DNA from: Rhizobacter sp.
GTDB lineage: Bacteria > Pseudomonadota > Gammaproteobacteria > Burkholderiales > Burkholderiaceae_C
NCBI GenBank assembly: GCA_025355745.1
Contig: JANXZA010000143.1
Coordinates: 1 to 51,948 of the forward strand
Reading direction: 5' to 3'
Length of the DNA stretch: 51,948 nt
The translations under genes were made by a program, and so were the position numbers. How positions within the stretch are numbered: position 1 is the first letter of the stretch; every line of letters begins with the position of its first letter. Under the pieces are notes generated by a model that did not search any database, was not told the origin of the DNA, and saw nothing but the letters and a program-made list of their open reading frames with translations. This document shows positions 19,753-29,162 of this stretch, piece after piece.

Positions 19753-21228
19753 ATGCGTTTCACGATCCTGGCCGCCGCCCTGGCGGCAGCCATAGCCGCC
19801 TCGGCCTGCGGGTCCGACGACAGCCCGACGGTCGCGGCCCCGCCCGCAGCGACCCCGAAGAACGTCATCTTCTTCCTCGGCGACGGCTACGGCATCGTGC
19901 CGATGACCGCCGCGCGCATCTACGCTGCGGGCGAAGACGGCGAGCTGACGATCGACACCTTCCCCGAGACCGCCTTCGTCAAGACCTACTCGCTCGATGC
20001 CCAGGTTACCGACAGTGCGCCGTCGATGGCGGCCTACATGACGGGCGTGAAGACGCGCAACGAGGTGCTCGGCATGAACGGCGACACGCTCGCCGTGGCA
20101 CCGGGCAAGGACGCCGCGACCGGTGTTGCGAGCGCCGTCAACAACTGCCCGACGGCCAGCAACGGCGCGGCCTCGACCACCTTGCTTGAACTGGCGATTG
20201 CGCAGGGCCGCGCCACCGGCGTGGTCTCGACCGCGCGGCTCACCCACGCCACGCCAGCCGCCACCTATGCCCATGTGTGCCACCGCAATGCCGAGTACGA
20301 GATCGCCCGCCAGGCCGTTCCTGGCGGCGCCGGCTTCAACCCCGCGCTGGGCTCGGGCATCGACGTGTTGATGGGCGGCGTGAGCCAGTATTGGCGGCCG
20401 TATGTTGCGGCCACGAATCCGGCCGGCCGACCCGATGGCCGCGACCTGGTTGGCGAGCTGCAGGCCAAGGGCTACAGCTTCGCCAGCGACCTGACGAGCC
20501 TGAATGCCGCGCCGACGGCCGCTGGCACGAAGCTGATCGCGCTCTACGATTTCGCGAAGGCCGAGGGCCACATGTCGTATGAACTCGACCGCGACCCGGC
20601 CAAAGAGCCGAGCCTGGCCGAGATGACGACGAAGTCGATGGACATCCTGTCGAAGAACGCGAAGGGCTACTTCCTGATGGTCGAAGGCGGGCGCATCGAC
20701 CATGCGCTGCACGGCACCAACGCGGCCCGTGCGCTGGCCGATGCGAAGGCCTTCGACGATGCGATCAAGGCGGCGATTGCAAAAGCGAAGCTCACCGACC
20801 CGACGCTGGCGAACACCTTGATCGTCGTCACCGCCGACCACGACCACACGATGGTGATGAACGGCTACGCGGCGCTGACCGGCAAGACGACCGCCGCCAA
20901 CCCCGGCATCCTCGGCCTGATGCGCGATTTCGCCGCGCCTGCGACGCCGGCGCTCGATGCCGATGGCAAGCCGTTCACGACGCTGGTGTTCGGCACCGGC
21001 GAGAACCGCATCGCCGGCAGCCGCAGCCTGATGACGAGCCTGACCGACGCCACCGTGAGCGACAAGAACTACCACCAGGAGGCTGCCATCCCCATGGGCG
21101 TCGGCGGCGAGACCCACGGCGGCGCCGATGTGTTCCTCGGCGCGATGGGCCTGGGCAGCGACACCTTCCACGGAATGATCGACAACACCAGCGTGTTCAC
21201 GCTGGTGCGCCAGGCCGTCGGCCTGTGA
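19753..21228 (+). CDS. phoA: Alkaline phosphatase, PhoA type, lipoprotein (first of a tandem pair)
   Basis: This is a zinc/magnesium phosphomonoesterase of 491 residues that liberates phosphate outside the cytoplasm. The signal ends in ASAC (Cys19), so it should be lipid-anchored. Metal and catalytic motifs of PhoA are present: FLGDGYG (metal Asp), VTDSAPSM (nucleophile Ser), EGGRIDHALHG (Asp/His), TADHDHT (Asp/His) and GETHGGADV (His). The ribosome-binding site AAGGAG precedes the ATG by 6 bases. The Pho-box array lies directly upstream. The next gene is a close paralogue 25 bases downstream. Compared with it, this copy has FLGDGYGIVPM instead of FLGDGMGPVTS and carries a lipobox. Confidence 0.93.
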   Translation: MRFTILAAALAAAIAASACGSDDSPTVAAPPAATPKNVIFFLGDGYGIVPMTAARIYAAGEDGELTIDTFPETAFVKTYSLDAQVTDSAPSMAAYMTGVKTRNEVLGMNGDTLAVAPGKDAATGVASAVNNCPTASNGAASTTLLELAIAQGRATGVVSTARLTHATPAATYAHVCHRNAEYEIARQAVPGGAGFNPALGSGIDVLMGGVSQYWRPYVAATNPAGRPDGRDLVGELQAKGYSFASDLTSLNAAPTAAGTKLIALYDFAKAEGHMSYELDRDPAKEPSLAEMTTKSMDILSKNAKGYFLMVEGGRIDHALHGTNAARALADAKAFDDAIKAAIAKAKLTDPTLANTLIVVTADHDHTMVMNGYAALTGKTTAANPGILGLMRDFAAPATPALDADGKPFTTLVFGTGENRIAGSRSLMTSLTDATVSDKNYHQEAAIPMGVGGETHGGADVFLGAMGLGSDTFHGMIDNTSVFTLVRQAVGL

Positions 21229-21253
21229 ACCCATGAATCTTGGAGCACGACAC

Positions 21254-22717
21254 ATGATCAAGCACAGCCTGAAGCAGCGCCGGTTCGCCCTCGCAATTTC
21301 GACCGCCATCACCGCCATCACCGCCATCGTCGGCACGGCCTTCGCCCCCGCCGCCTTCGCGGCCGGCGAAGCGAAGAACGTGATCTTCTTCCTCGGCGAC
21401 GGCATGGGCCCGGTCACGAGCACCGCCACGCGCATCAAGTACTTCGGTGAAAGCGGCTCGCTGGCGATGGACAAGCTTCCCTACACCGCCCGCATCAAGA
21501 CCTACTCGAAAGACGCCCAGACGACCGACAGCGCGCCCTCGATGGCGGCCTACATGACGGGCGTGAAGACGCGCAACGAGACACTTGCACTCGACGGCAC
21601 CACCATTGCCGTGGCGCCGAGCACCGACGCCGCGAGCAAGGTGCCGAACAGCGTCAACAACTGCCCGGCGGCGGGCAACGGCGCGGCCTCAGCAACCCTG
21701 CTCGAACTCGCCATCGCGAAGGGCAAGGCGGCCGGCGCCGTTTCGACCGCGCGCATCACGCACGCCACACCGGCGGCCACGTATGCCCATGTGTGCCACC
21801 GCAATGCCGAGTACGAGATTGCTCGCCAGGCCGTGCCGGGCGGCGCCGGCTACAACGCCGCGCTGGGCAATGGGCTAACGGTTCTGATGGGCGGCATCAG
21901 CCAGTACTGGCGGCCGTACACGGCGGTGACCACGCCGCGCGGCCGCCCCGACGGGCGCGACCTGGTGGCCGAGCTGCAGGCCAAGGGCTACACCTTGGTC
22001 AACGATCTGCCGAGCCTGAACGCCGCGCCCGTCGTGGCCGGCACGAAGCTGATCGGCCTGTACGACTTCGCGGCGACCGAGGGCCACATGTCGTACGAGC
22101 TCGACCGCGATCCGGCAAAGGAACCGAGCCTGTCGCAGATGGCGGTGAAGGCCGTGGAGGTTCTGTCGAAGAACGCCACCGGCTTCTTCCTGATGGTCGA
22201 GGGCGGGCGCATCGACCATGCCTTGCACGGCACCAACGCGGCGCGTGCGCTGGCCGATACGAAGGCCTTCGACGATGCAATCCAGGCGGTGATCGACAAG
22301 GTCAAGACCTTCGACCCGAACCTGACCGACACCTTGATCGTCGTCACCGCCGACCACGACCACACGCTGGCGTTCAACGGCTACGGCAAGCGCGGCACCG
22401 AGATCCTCGGCCCGAACATCAACTACGCCACCGGCACGGCCTCGAAGGACGCGAACGGCGTGGGCTACCCGAACCTGGTGTTCGGCAACGGCTCGAACCG
22501 GGTCGATGTGCGGGTGGCGGTCGACCCCGCCGTGATGGCCGGCAAGGACTACCTGCAGGAGGTCGCGATCCGGCGCGGCTCGCCGGGTTCGGAGACCCAC
22601 GGCGGCGGCGATGTGATGCTGTTCGCCACCGGCGCGGGCGTGGCCGCCAAGACCTTCAAGGGCACGCTCGACAACACCCGCGTGTTCGGGCTGGTGAAGT
22701 CGGCGGCGGGGTACTGA
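21254..22717 (+). CDS. phoA: Alkaline phosphatase, PhoA type, secreted (second of a tandem pair)
   Basis: This 487-residue paralogue of the preceding gene shares long stretches, for example around KTYSKDAQTTDSAPSMAAYM and EGHMSYELDRDPAKEPSL. The same PhoA metal and Ser motifs are intact (FLGDGMG, TDSAPSM, GGRIDHALHG, TADHDHT, ETHGGGDV). It has a normal Sec signal (to AFAPAAFA) and no lipobox, so the pair probably gives one anchored and one soluble enzyme. The ATG at 21254 follows TTGGAGC. A Met seven codons earlier is possible but lacks a ribosome-binding site. It lies 25 bases after the first phoA, so both should be expressed from the Pho-type promoter. It is followed after one base by a His-rich secreted protein. 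Confidence 0.93.
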   Translation: MIKHSLKQRRFALAISTAITAITAIVGTAFAPAAFAAGEAKNVIFFLGDGMGPVTSTATRIKYFGESGSLAMDKLPYTARIKTYSKDAQTTDSAPSMAAYMTGVKTRNETLALDGTTIAVAPSTDAASKVPNSVNNCPAAGNGAASATLLELAIAKGKAAGAVSTARITHATPAATYAHVCHRNAEYEIARQAVPGGAGYNAALGNGLTVLMGGISQYWRPYTAVTTPRGRPDGRDLVAELQAKGYTLVNDLPSLNAAPVVAGTKLIGLYDFAATEGHMSYELDRDPAKEPSLSQMAVKAVEVLSKNATGFFLMVEGGRIDHALHGTNAARALADTKAFDDAIQAVIDKVKTFDPNLTDTLIVVTADHDHTLAFNGYGKRGTEILGPNINYATGTASKDANGVGYPNLVFGNGSNRVDVRVAVDPAVMAGKDYLQEVAIRRGSPGSETHGGGDVMLFATGAGVAAKTFKGTLDNTRVFGLVKSAAGY

Positions 22718-22718
22718 G

Positions 22719-23429
22719 ATGCATGCTTTCGTGAAGCGGATGGTCGGTGCTGCGGCGCTGTTGGCGGGCGCTTCAGTGATGGCAAGCGCCGTGGCGTCAT
22801 CAATCCCGATGGTCGATATCGAGGCGCGTGTCAGCTACGAGACGCGCCAGGTCATGAGCTCCGGCGTGACCCGCGTCGACACCTGGCAAGAGCGGCTGGT
22901 GCGCCGCGGCAACCAGGTCTGGACCGAACGCATCCTGGCGCCGGTGGCGCATGCCGGGCATGCGCACGAAACCGTTGCCGAGCACGCCGGCCACCGTCAC
23001 TTCAATGCCGAGACGTCGGCGCGCTGGCTGACGCTGAAGCCCGATGGCCAGGTGGAGGTCAGGTTCGTGGATCGCGAGAACAGAATCGTCGTCAGCGTGC
23101 CGCGCGCCGAGTTCGGAACGGTGGGTTTCGATGGCCGCTTCGATGGCGCCGCGAGCATCGTGCCGCTGGCGGTGGCGCAAACAATGGTGCTGCGGGCGGG
23201 CGGCAGCAAAGAAGGCCAGTGGCTGACCGATCACAGCCAGGGCTGGTCGCACAAGGTGCTGTGGTCGCTTACACGGCAGCTCGCCATGCGCGTCGAATCG
23301 AGCCGCGACGACGGCAGCGTGCAGCGCCGCGTGACCGTGCAGCTGCTCCCCGCTTCGCCCGCCAAGCCGGCGCCGTGGAGCCAGTTGGCCGACTACACGC
23401 CGAAGCAGTACGACGACTTCATGGATTGA
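22719..23429 (+). CDS. Secreted His-rich protein of unknown function in the phoA operon
   Basis: This 236-residue protein has a Sec signal (MHAFVKRMVGAAALLAGASVMASAVA). Its ATG comes one base after the phoA stop, so translation is probably coupled. A short HAGHAHETVAEHAGHRH segment (about residues 72-90) could bind metal ions. The remainder is predicted beta-rich (IEARVSYETRQVMSSGVTR, ARWLTLKPDGQVEVRFVDRE). I do not recognise the family. Being in one operon with zinc-dependent phosphatases, it could help in metal delivery or handle a phosphate-releasing substrate. That is inference. The hairpin repeat copy 2 starts 40 bases downstream. Confidence 0.75.
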   Translation: MHAFVKRMVGAAALLAGASVMASAVASSIPMVDIEARVSYETRQVMSSGVTRVDTWQERLVRRGNQVWTERILAPVAHAGHAHETVAEHAGHRHFNAETSARWLTLKPDGQVEVRFVDRENRIVVSVPRAEFGTVGFDGRFDGAASIVPLAVAQTMVLRAGGSKEGQWLTDHSQGWSHKVLWSLTRQLAMRVESSRDDGSVQRRVTVQLLPASPAKPAPWSQLADYTPKQYDDFMD

Positions 23430-23469
23430 AAGTTCGAGCGGCGATTGATGAGCCGGACTGCACAAGCCA

Positions 23470-23578
23470 ACTCACTCACCGCAGAGACGCGGAGTACGCA
23501 GAGTTGCGCAGAGTAAAAGCAAGGATCTGAATTCCTCTGCGGACCTCTGCGGACCTCTGCGCCTCTGCGGTGGTGAGT
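23470..23578. repeat. Long-hairpin dispersed repeat, copy 2
   Basis: This 109-bp element opens ACTCACTCACCGCAGAGACG and closes CTCTGCGGTGGTGAGT, with self-complementary GCAGAG/CTCTGC words. Internally TGCGGACCTC occurs twice in tandem. It lies 40 bases after the His-rich protein and 107 bases before the acyl-CoA synthetase. Confidence 0.95.
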
Positions 23579-23685
23579 TTGATTTCAAGACCCGCGCCGA
23601 AATCCGGGTTCGTGCGCTGTTCCACAACCGACCTGCGCCCTAGCATGATCTTCCCGCTTGCCGTGCAAGCCGCCCGGAGAACGTC

Positions 23686-25635
23686 ATGCCCCATGCCCAT
23701 CTGCTGGACCGCCTGATTGGCGCCGAGCTGCCTTCGCTGCGCACGCCGGCCGAGCTGCACGCCTTCGAGGCCACGCCCTACGCCGAGCGCATCGCGGCAC
23801 AAAGCACCTACGAGGCACTGCAACTCGGTGCCGCGCACGACCCCGGCGCCGCCGCGATCCAGTTCCTGCGCGCGGCCGATCCCGACGAGACGCCGTTGAC
23901 GATTTCATACGCGCAGTTCATGGCCCGCGTCACCCAGTCGGCGAACCTTTTCAACGACCTCGGCGTCGGAGCGACCGATGTCGTGAGCCTGCTGCTGCCG
24001 CTGCTGCCGCAGAGCTTCTTCGCGCTCTTCGGAGCGCAGGCAGCGGGCATTGCAAACCCGGTGAATCCGCTGTTGTCGGCGGCCCAGATCGCCGAGATAT
24101 TGCGCGCCGCCAACACCAAGGTGCTGGTCGTGCTCGGCCCGATGCCGGGCACCGACATCTGGGAAAAAGTGCAGCGCGTCAAGGGCGAGTTGCCGAACCT
24201 GAAGGCCATCGTGGTGGTGGGCGGTGCGGCCGTTGCCGAAATGGATGGCGCCTCGGCCGACATTGCCCAGGCCGGCCACGCCAGGCACGCGATCATCAAT
24301 TACGACGCCGTCATCGGCACCTTCCCCGCCGACCGCCTGACCAGCGGCCGGCGCATCGCCGCAAGCGACGTGGCCGGCTACTTCCACACCGGCGGCACCA
24401 CCGGCACGCCCAAGCTCGTGCGCCACACCCACGCCAACCAGGTCTACCAGGCCTGGGCGATGGCGCTAATGCTGCCTGTGGCGCGTCGCAACCTGCTGTT
24501 CGGCCTGCCGCTGTTCCACGTTGGCGGCGCCCTCACGCAGGGCCTGGCGCCGCTGTGCGGCGGTGCCACGCTGGTGGTGGTGTCGCCCTCCGGATGGCGC
24601 GACCCGAACGCGATCCGCAACGTCTGGCGCCTGGTCGAACGCTACCGGCCGCAGGTGTTCGGCGGCGTGCCCACGGTGCTGGCGGCGGCGCTCAACGTGC
24701 CAGTGGCAGGAGCCAACATCTCGAGCATCGAATGCGCTTCGGGTGGCGGCTCGGCGATTCCGCTGGCGGTCGGCAAGGCTTATGTGGCGCTGCTCGGCAA
24801 ACCGGTGATCGAGGTCTACGGCATGACCGAGACCTCCAGCGTGCACACGCTGAACTATGCCCATCGGCCGGTGAGCCTCGGTTCGGTCGGCCATGCCGTG
24901 CCCTACAGCCGCGTGCGCATCGTCAAGCTCGACGGGGAAGGGCGCTGCGCGGGCGACTGCGCCGTCAACGAGATCGGCGTGGTGGCGATGGCCGGGCCGG
25001 GCGTATTCAGCGGCTACCTGAGCGAGCAGCACAATCTGGCCGCCTTCGTCGAGCCGGGCTGGGTCAACTCCGGCGACCTGGGCCGGCTCGACGACGCAGG
25101 CGGCCTGTGGCTCACCGGCCGCGCCAAGGACCTGATCATTCGCGGTGGTCACAACATCGACCCGTTGGCCATCGAGGAGGTGTTCTTCCAGCACCCGGCG
25201 GTGGCGCTCGCGGCCGTGGTCGGCGAGCCCGATGCCTATGCCGGCGAGCTCCCGGTGGCCTTCGTGCAATTGAAGCCGGGGCGACCGGTCGAGGCCGAGG
25301 CCCTGCTCGCCTTCGTGCGCGAGCGCACCCCCGAGCGTGCGGCCGTGCCGGTGCATCTGTACTTCATCGACACGATCCCGCTCACGGCGGTCGGCAAGGT
25401 CTTCAAGCCGGCGCTGCGCTGGGATGCAGCGCAGCGCGCGGTGCGCAGGATGCTGGCCGATCTGATGCCCGACGGCGCGACGCTGAATGTCGAGGTCGGC
25501 GCCCATACCGCGCACGGCAGCCTGATCACCGTGGCCATCACCGGTGTCGCCGAGGGCGAGCGCAGCGCGCTAGGGCAACGGGTTGACGAGCGGCTGAGCC
25601 CGTTGGTGACGCGGCACGAGATCGTCTGGGCTTGA
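23686..25635 (+). CDS. Acyl-CoA synthetase (AMP-binding family)
   Basis: This is an ATP-dependent acyl-CoA ligase of 649 residues that activates a carboxylic acid through an acyl-adenylate. Motifs include HTGGTTGTPKLVRHTH (ATP loop, about residue 230), YGMTETSS (substrate/adenylate motif), GDLGRLDDAGGLWLTGRAKD and GGHNIDPLAIEEVFFQHP (hinge and C-domain), and a C-terminal catalytic Lys in TAVGKVFKPALR. The long N-terminus (AEL and FEATPYAERIAAQSTYEAL) resembles the longer-chain or steroid-type AMP-binding proteins such as the PRK07529 group. The chain length or ring type of its substrate cannot be read. It is a single-gene unit. The ribosome-binding site CGGAGA lies before the ATG. Confidence 0.9.
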   Translation: MPHAHLLDRLIGAELPSLRTPAELHAFEATPYAERIAAQSTYEALQLGAAHDPGAAAIQFLRAADPDETPLTISYAQFMARVTQSANLFNDLGVGATDVVSLLLPLLPQSFFALFGAQAAGIANPVNPLLSAAQIAEILRAANTKVLVVLGPMPGTDIWEKVQRVKGELPNLKAIVVVGGAAVAEMDGASADIAQAGHARHAIINYDAVIGTFPADRLTSGRRIAASDVAGYFHTGGTTGTPKLVRHTHANQVYQAWAMALMLPVARRNLLFGLPLFHVGGALTQGLAPLCGGATLVVVSPSGWRDPNAIRNVWRLVERYRPQVFGGVPTVLAAALNVPVAGANISSIECASGGGSAIPLAVGKAYVALLGKPVIEVYGMTETSSVHTLNYAHRPVSLGSVGHAVPYSRVRIVKLDGEGRCAGDCAVNEIGVVAMAGPGVFSGYLSEQHNLAAFVEPGWVNSGDLGRLDDAGGLWLTGRAKDLIIRGGHNIDPLAIEEVFFQHPAVALAAVVGEPDAYAGELPVAFVQLKPGRPVEAEALLAFVRERTPERAAVPVHLYFIDTIPLTAVGKVFKPALRWDAAQRAVRRMLADLMPDGATLNVEVGAHTAHGSLITVAITGVAEGERSALGQRVDERLSPLVTRHEIVWA

Positions 25636-25682
25636 GAGCGCCCCAAGGACGCCACCTTGCGGCGCCCGTCCCCCGAGGGGAT

Positions 25683-25714
25683 TTGAGCCAAGTGGCAAAG
25701 CCACATTGACTCAA
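25683..25714. repeat. Imperfect inverted repeat between acyl-CoA synthetase and methyltransferase genes
   Basis: GTGGC-AAA-GCCAC forms a 5-bp core, and the flanks TTGAG / CTCAA extend it to an imperfect 14-bp stem. There is no T-run on either strand, so it is not a classic terminator. The bases before it (GCGCCCC and CCCCCGAGGGG) are also self-complementary. Confidence 0.4.
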
Positions 25715-25827
25715 GAGTGGTGTGCTGAGCTGCCTATGGCGTCTGCGACCGGCATGCACCTGGCGGCTTCCGGCTGAGACCGTGACCTGCTTGCCGTCAC
25801 AATGAAGCGACGCTTCTGCCCGCATCC

Positions 25828-27549
25828 ATGTCCGCGCAACTCCAAATCCAACAGGCTTCATTCCCGGGCATGTGCCCGGTCATCGACGCGGTCGAATTGC
25901 TCGCTAACGCCGGTGGTGTGGACGAGCGTGGTGCGGTCTTCACGCGCCGCGAAGTCGTCGACTTCGTGCTCGATCTGAGTGGCTACACCGTCGACAAGCC
26001 GCTGCATCGCATGCGGCTGCTCGAGCCATCGTTCGGCGCTGGCGATTTCCTGTTGCCCGCCGTCGAGCGATTGCTGCAAGCGTGGCAGAAATCAGGCGAT
26101 GTCGCCGCGCCAATCGAATCATTGGCCGGTTGTGTGCGGGCGGTTGAACTGCATGGCGACAGCGTCGTGCGCACGCGCGCCGCACTGGCCGTGCTCATGG
26201 CGCAACACGGCGTCGATGCAAAGGCGGCTGCGGTGCTGGCCGATACCTGGCTGATCCACGCAGACTTCCTGCTCGTCGGCTTGCCCGATCCGTTTGACAT
26301 CGTCGTCGGTAATCCACCCTACGTCCGGCAAGAGCTAATTCCGGCCGCGCTATTGGCGGAGTACCGCAGCCGCTATGCCACGCTCTACGACCGCGCCGAC
26401 CTCTACATCCCTTTCATCGAGCGCTCGTTGCGCTGCCTTGCCGAAGGCGGCGTGCTGGGATTCATCTGCGCCGACCGCTGGATGAAAAATCGCTACGGCG
26501 GTCCGCTGCGCGCGCTGGTCGCGCGAGGCTTTAATCTGCGTGTGTATGTGGACATGGTCGACACGCCGGCGTTTCACACCGACGTTATCGCCTACCCCGC
26601 GATCACGATCATGTCGCGCGAGCCACCCGGCGCGACGCGGATTGCGCGCCGGCCTGCCATCAACCGTCCCGCATTGGCTCAACTGGCGCAGGCCCTGACC
26701 GCACCGTTGCTCGCGTCAGGCGAGCGCGACGTGCGTGAGTTGGTGGGCGTTGCGGCCGGTGCCGAGCCGTGGATTCTCGAGTCGTCCAGCCAGATGGCAC
26801 TGATCCGGCGCATGGAAGCGCGATGGCCGACATTGGAGCACGCGGGCTGCAAAGTGGGGATTGGTGTAGCCACCGGAGCCGACCAGGCTTTCATTGGCGC
26901 CTTTGATGATCTTGACGTGGAGACCGACAGGAAGCTGCCGCTCGTGACGACTCGCGACATCGTCACCGGTGTGGTCGAATGGCGCGGCCTGGGCGTTGTC
27001 AACCCGTTTGCCGACGGCGGTGGCCTGGTGCCCCTTGACGAGTTCCCGCGCCTCAATCGCTATCTGGAACAACGCAAGGCCGAGATAGCGGGCCGGCATG
27101 TTGCGAAGAAGTCTCCTGCGAATTGGTACCGCACCATTGATCGCATCACGCCGGCGCTGGCGCAACAGCCCAAGCTGCTCATTCCCGACATCAAAGGAGA
27201 GGCGCAGGTCGTGTTCGAACCGGGCCGGCTGTACCCGCATCACAACCTGTACTTCATCGTCTCGGCCGACTGGGACCTGCACGCGCTGCAAGCCGTGCTG
27301 CTGTCGGGCATCGCGCGGTTCTTCGTGGCGGCGTACTCGACCCGCATGCGTGGCGGCTACCTGCGTTTTCAGGCGCAATACCTGCGTCGCATCCGGATAC
27401 CCGATTGGCAGCAGGTACCGCTGGCGATGCGAGGCGTACTGACGGCCGCCGGAATGGCTCGCGACCTGCCCGCCTGCAATCAGGCTGCGCAGGCCTTGTA
27501 TGGGCTGGACGGCGTCGAGTGGGCCATCGTTTCGGGTGCGAGCGAATAG
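25828..27549 (+). CDS. Type II DNA adenine-N6 methyltransferase, XhoI/PaeR7I-like
   Basis: This is a 573-residue gamma-type N6-adenine methyltransferase. The SAM motif EPSFGAGDF is at 66-74 and the catalytic motif NPPY at 162-165. The N-terminus [20 protein letters not shown] and the C-terminal target-recognition region ([20 protein letters not shown]) resemble M.PaeR7I/M.XhoI as I remember them; these modify CTCGAG. The downstream ORF 2 bases away matches the partner nuclease of that family, which strengthens the call. It would protect the chromosome against the cognate nuclease, but that nuclease gene carries an amber codon, so this may now be an orphan methylase. Its A/T content is visibly higher than its neighbours', in line with horizontal acquisition. 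Confidence 0.88.
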   Translation: MSAQLQIQQASFPGMCPVIDAVELLANAGGVDERGAVFTRREVVDFVLDLSGYTVDKPLHRMRLLEPSFGAGDFLLPAVERLLQAWQKSGDVAAPIESLAGCVRAVELHGDSVVRTRAALAVLMAQHGVDAKAAAVLADTWLIHADFLLVGLPDPFDIVVGNPPYVRQELIPAALLAEYRSRYATLYDRADLYIPFIERSLRCLAEGGVLGFICADRWMKNRYGGPLRALVARGFNLRVYVDMVDTPAFHTDVIAYPAITIMSREPPGATRIARRPAINRPALAQLAQALTAPLLASGERDVRELVGVAAGAEPWILESSSQMALIRRMEARWPTLEHAGCKVGIGVATGADQAFIGAFDDLDVETDRKLPLVTTRDIVTGVVEWRGLGVVNPFADGGGLVPLDEFPRLNRYLEQRKAEIAGRHVAKKSPANWYRTIDRITPALAQQPKLLIPDIKGEAQVVFEPGRLYPHHNLYFIVSADWDLHALQAVLLSGIARFFVAAYSTRMRGGYLRFQAQYLRRIRIPDWQQVPLAMRGVLTAAGMARDLPACNQAAQALYGLDGVEWAIVSGASE

Positions 27550-27551
27550 GC

Positions 27552-28292
27552 ATGGCACTCGATCTCGCTGCGTACGAGCGCAAGGCCCGCAAAGCCGTGA
27601 AGGGCTTCTGGAGCAGACGCGAAAGTGCGATCTCGAAGCAACGCGACGCTGGGGCACACGACCAGAGCGGGCGCGCCGGCGCAGTCGGCGGCAACAACAT
27701 GAACGGGTTTGTCGAACTCGTCATCGACATCGTCAAGGCGAACGGGCTGGCCCATGCCAACATTCACCAGCAGCGTAAGTTGCTTACGCTGCCCGGATAC
27801 TTTCGACCGACCAAGCTTTGGGATGTGGTGGTGATCCACAAGGGTGAGTTGATTGCTGCGGTCGAGCTCAAGAGCCACATCGGTCCTTAGTTCGGCAACA
27901 ACTTTAACAACCGGACTGAAGAAGCGATCGGCACCGGGCATGACCTGTGGACGGCTTTACGCGAGGGCGCCTTCGGCCAACAGCCCAGGCCGTTCGTGGG
28001 CTGGTTGATGCTGGTGGAGGATGCGGCAGGTTCGAACAAGGCGGTCCGCGATGTGGCGCCGCACTTTCCGGTGTTTCCGGAGTTCGACGGCGCGTCGTAT
28101 CTGCGGCGTTATGACATCCTGTGCCAACGGCTGGCGCGAGAAAACCTCTACAGCGCGGCGTCGGTCATCAGCGCCAAACGCAGCGACGCACCGTCCGGCC
28201 GCTACGCAGACGTGTCTGACGCGACCAGCCTGAAGACATTCGTGGCCACTCTGGCAGGTCATGTGGCGGCGTCAGCCGCCAGAATCGAGTAG
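27552..28292 (+). pseudogene. XhoI/PaeR7I-like restriction endonuclease interrupted by an in-frame amber codon
   Basis: Read through, this frame gives 246 codons, the length I recall for R.PaeR7I. The first part is [20 protein letters not shown] to [12 protein letters not shown] stands at 27888-27890, where relatives have Ser. The frame then continues without a further stop as [20 protein letters not shown] to SAARIE. A single C-to-A change (TCG to TAG) would explain this. The truncated 112-residue product keeps the PD-(D/E)XK-like VELK motif but loses 133 C-terminal residues, so activity is unlikely. It is spaced 2 bases from the methyltransferase. Sequencing error or amber suppression cannot be excluded from the sequence alone. 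Confidence 0.88.
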
Positions 28293-28345
28293 CGGCGAAG
28301 TGGCTTGGTTGCGCCCCTTCGGCAGTGTCGGACGGCTGTAGCGAC

Positions 28346-29043
28346 TTACGCAACCGCGCCTGCCAATCGCCCGCCATCACGCCGCCGCAGCCAGGCCACG
28401 CCAGCCGCCAGCCCAAGGCCGAGCAGGGCCAGGCTCGATGGCTCGGGGATGGCCGCAGCGGCGGGTTCGGCGTACAGGAAATCGTCCATCACGACGACAT
28501 CGTCGATCAGGTTGCAGGGCACACCGTTGGACACGATCGTGTTCAGGCCCGACGTGATCCGGACCCGGCTGATGCTGCCGCTGCCATCGACCATCGCGCC
28601 CAGAAAGCTCAGGCCCTGGTTGCCGGCGACCAGGGCGCTGTGTGAGTAGATCAGCGCGTTGCCGGCGTCGAAGAATTCGATCTTCGTCAGGTCGGGCACT
28701 TCAACGTCGACAAAGATCAGGCCGAAGGCGGTGGTCGTGGCCGCAGTCGAAGTGCCTGGCACGAAGAACGACACATCGGTGACGTTGCTGTTCAGCGCCG
28801 TGAACAAGCGCTGCGGGCTGAAGGTCTGGAATTCGTTGGCGAAACCGAACAGGATGGGCGTGGCCTGGCCGGCATTGGCGCTGAGGAGGAAGCCGGTCCC
28901 CGGCGTGGCGAACACCGCGCCGCGCGGCGAGTTGACGTTGAAGAAGTTGGCGGGCAACAGGTTCGGGTCGGAGCGGGCATCGGGCACGCCGTCCCAGTTG
29001 ATTTCGCGGCGCAGACGGCTGCCGTCACGATGAACCGGTTCAT
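28346..29043 (-). pseudogene. PEP-CTERM sorting-domain protein, broken by internal deletion and frameshift
   Basis: A good start exists: AAGGAGACTTC then ATG (29043) for MNRFIVTAAVCA, a signal-peptide beginning. In that frame the sequence becomes nonsense at once. In another frame the mature part opens REINWDGVPDARSDPNLLPANF, a conserved beginning in this PEP-CTERM group, and runs intact to IPEPSSLALLGLGLAAGVAWLRRR. The two parts meet around 29000-29015 with about 40 residues missing and the frame shifted. Without the signal, exosortase sorting of the product would fail. It was probably an envelope or extracellular-matrix protein. The in-frame Met at 29089 does not give a signal peptide. Confidence 0.75.
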
Positions 29044-29162
29044 GAAGTCTCCTTGGAGCTGGAAAGAACGGCTCGCGAGCGTATGACATCGCGCGTCGAA
29101 ATGCGACCGCATGCGCCCCTTAGTTCACGGGAATTCGCTGGCGACTTGGCTCAAATTCGCGC

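Noticed and set aside
25683-25714. Rho-independent terminator of the acyl-CoA synthetase
   Set aside because: The stem is imperfect and no T-run follows on either strand.
27888-27890. TAG read as selenocysteine or pyrrolysine codon
   Set aside because: Selenocysteine uses TGA, and pyrrolysine is not expected in this group. Relatives have Ser here, so mutation or sequencing error is simpler.
28346-29089. Intact PEP-CTERM gene starting at 29089
   Set aside because: That start gives MSYAREPFFPAPRRLHEP, which is not a signal peptide and lacks a ribosome-binding site. The start with one (29043) is out of frame.
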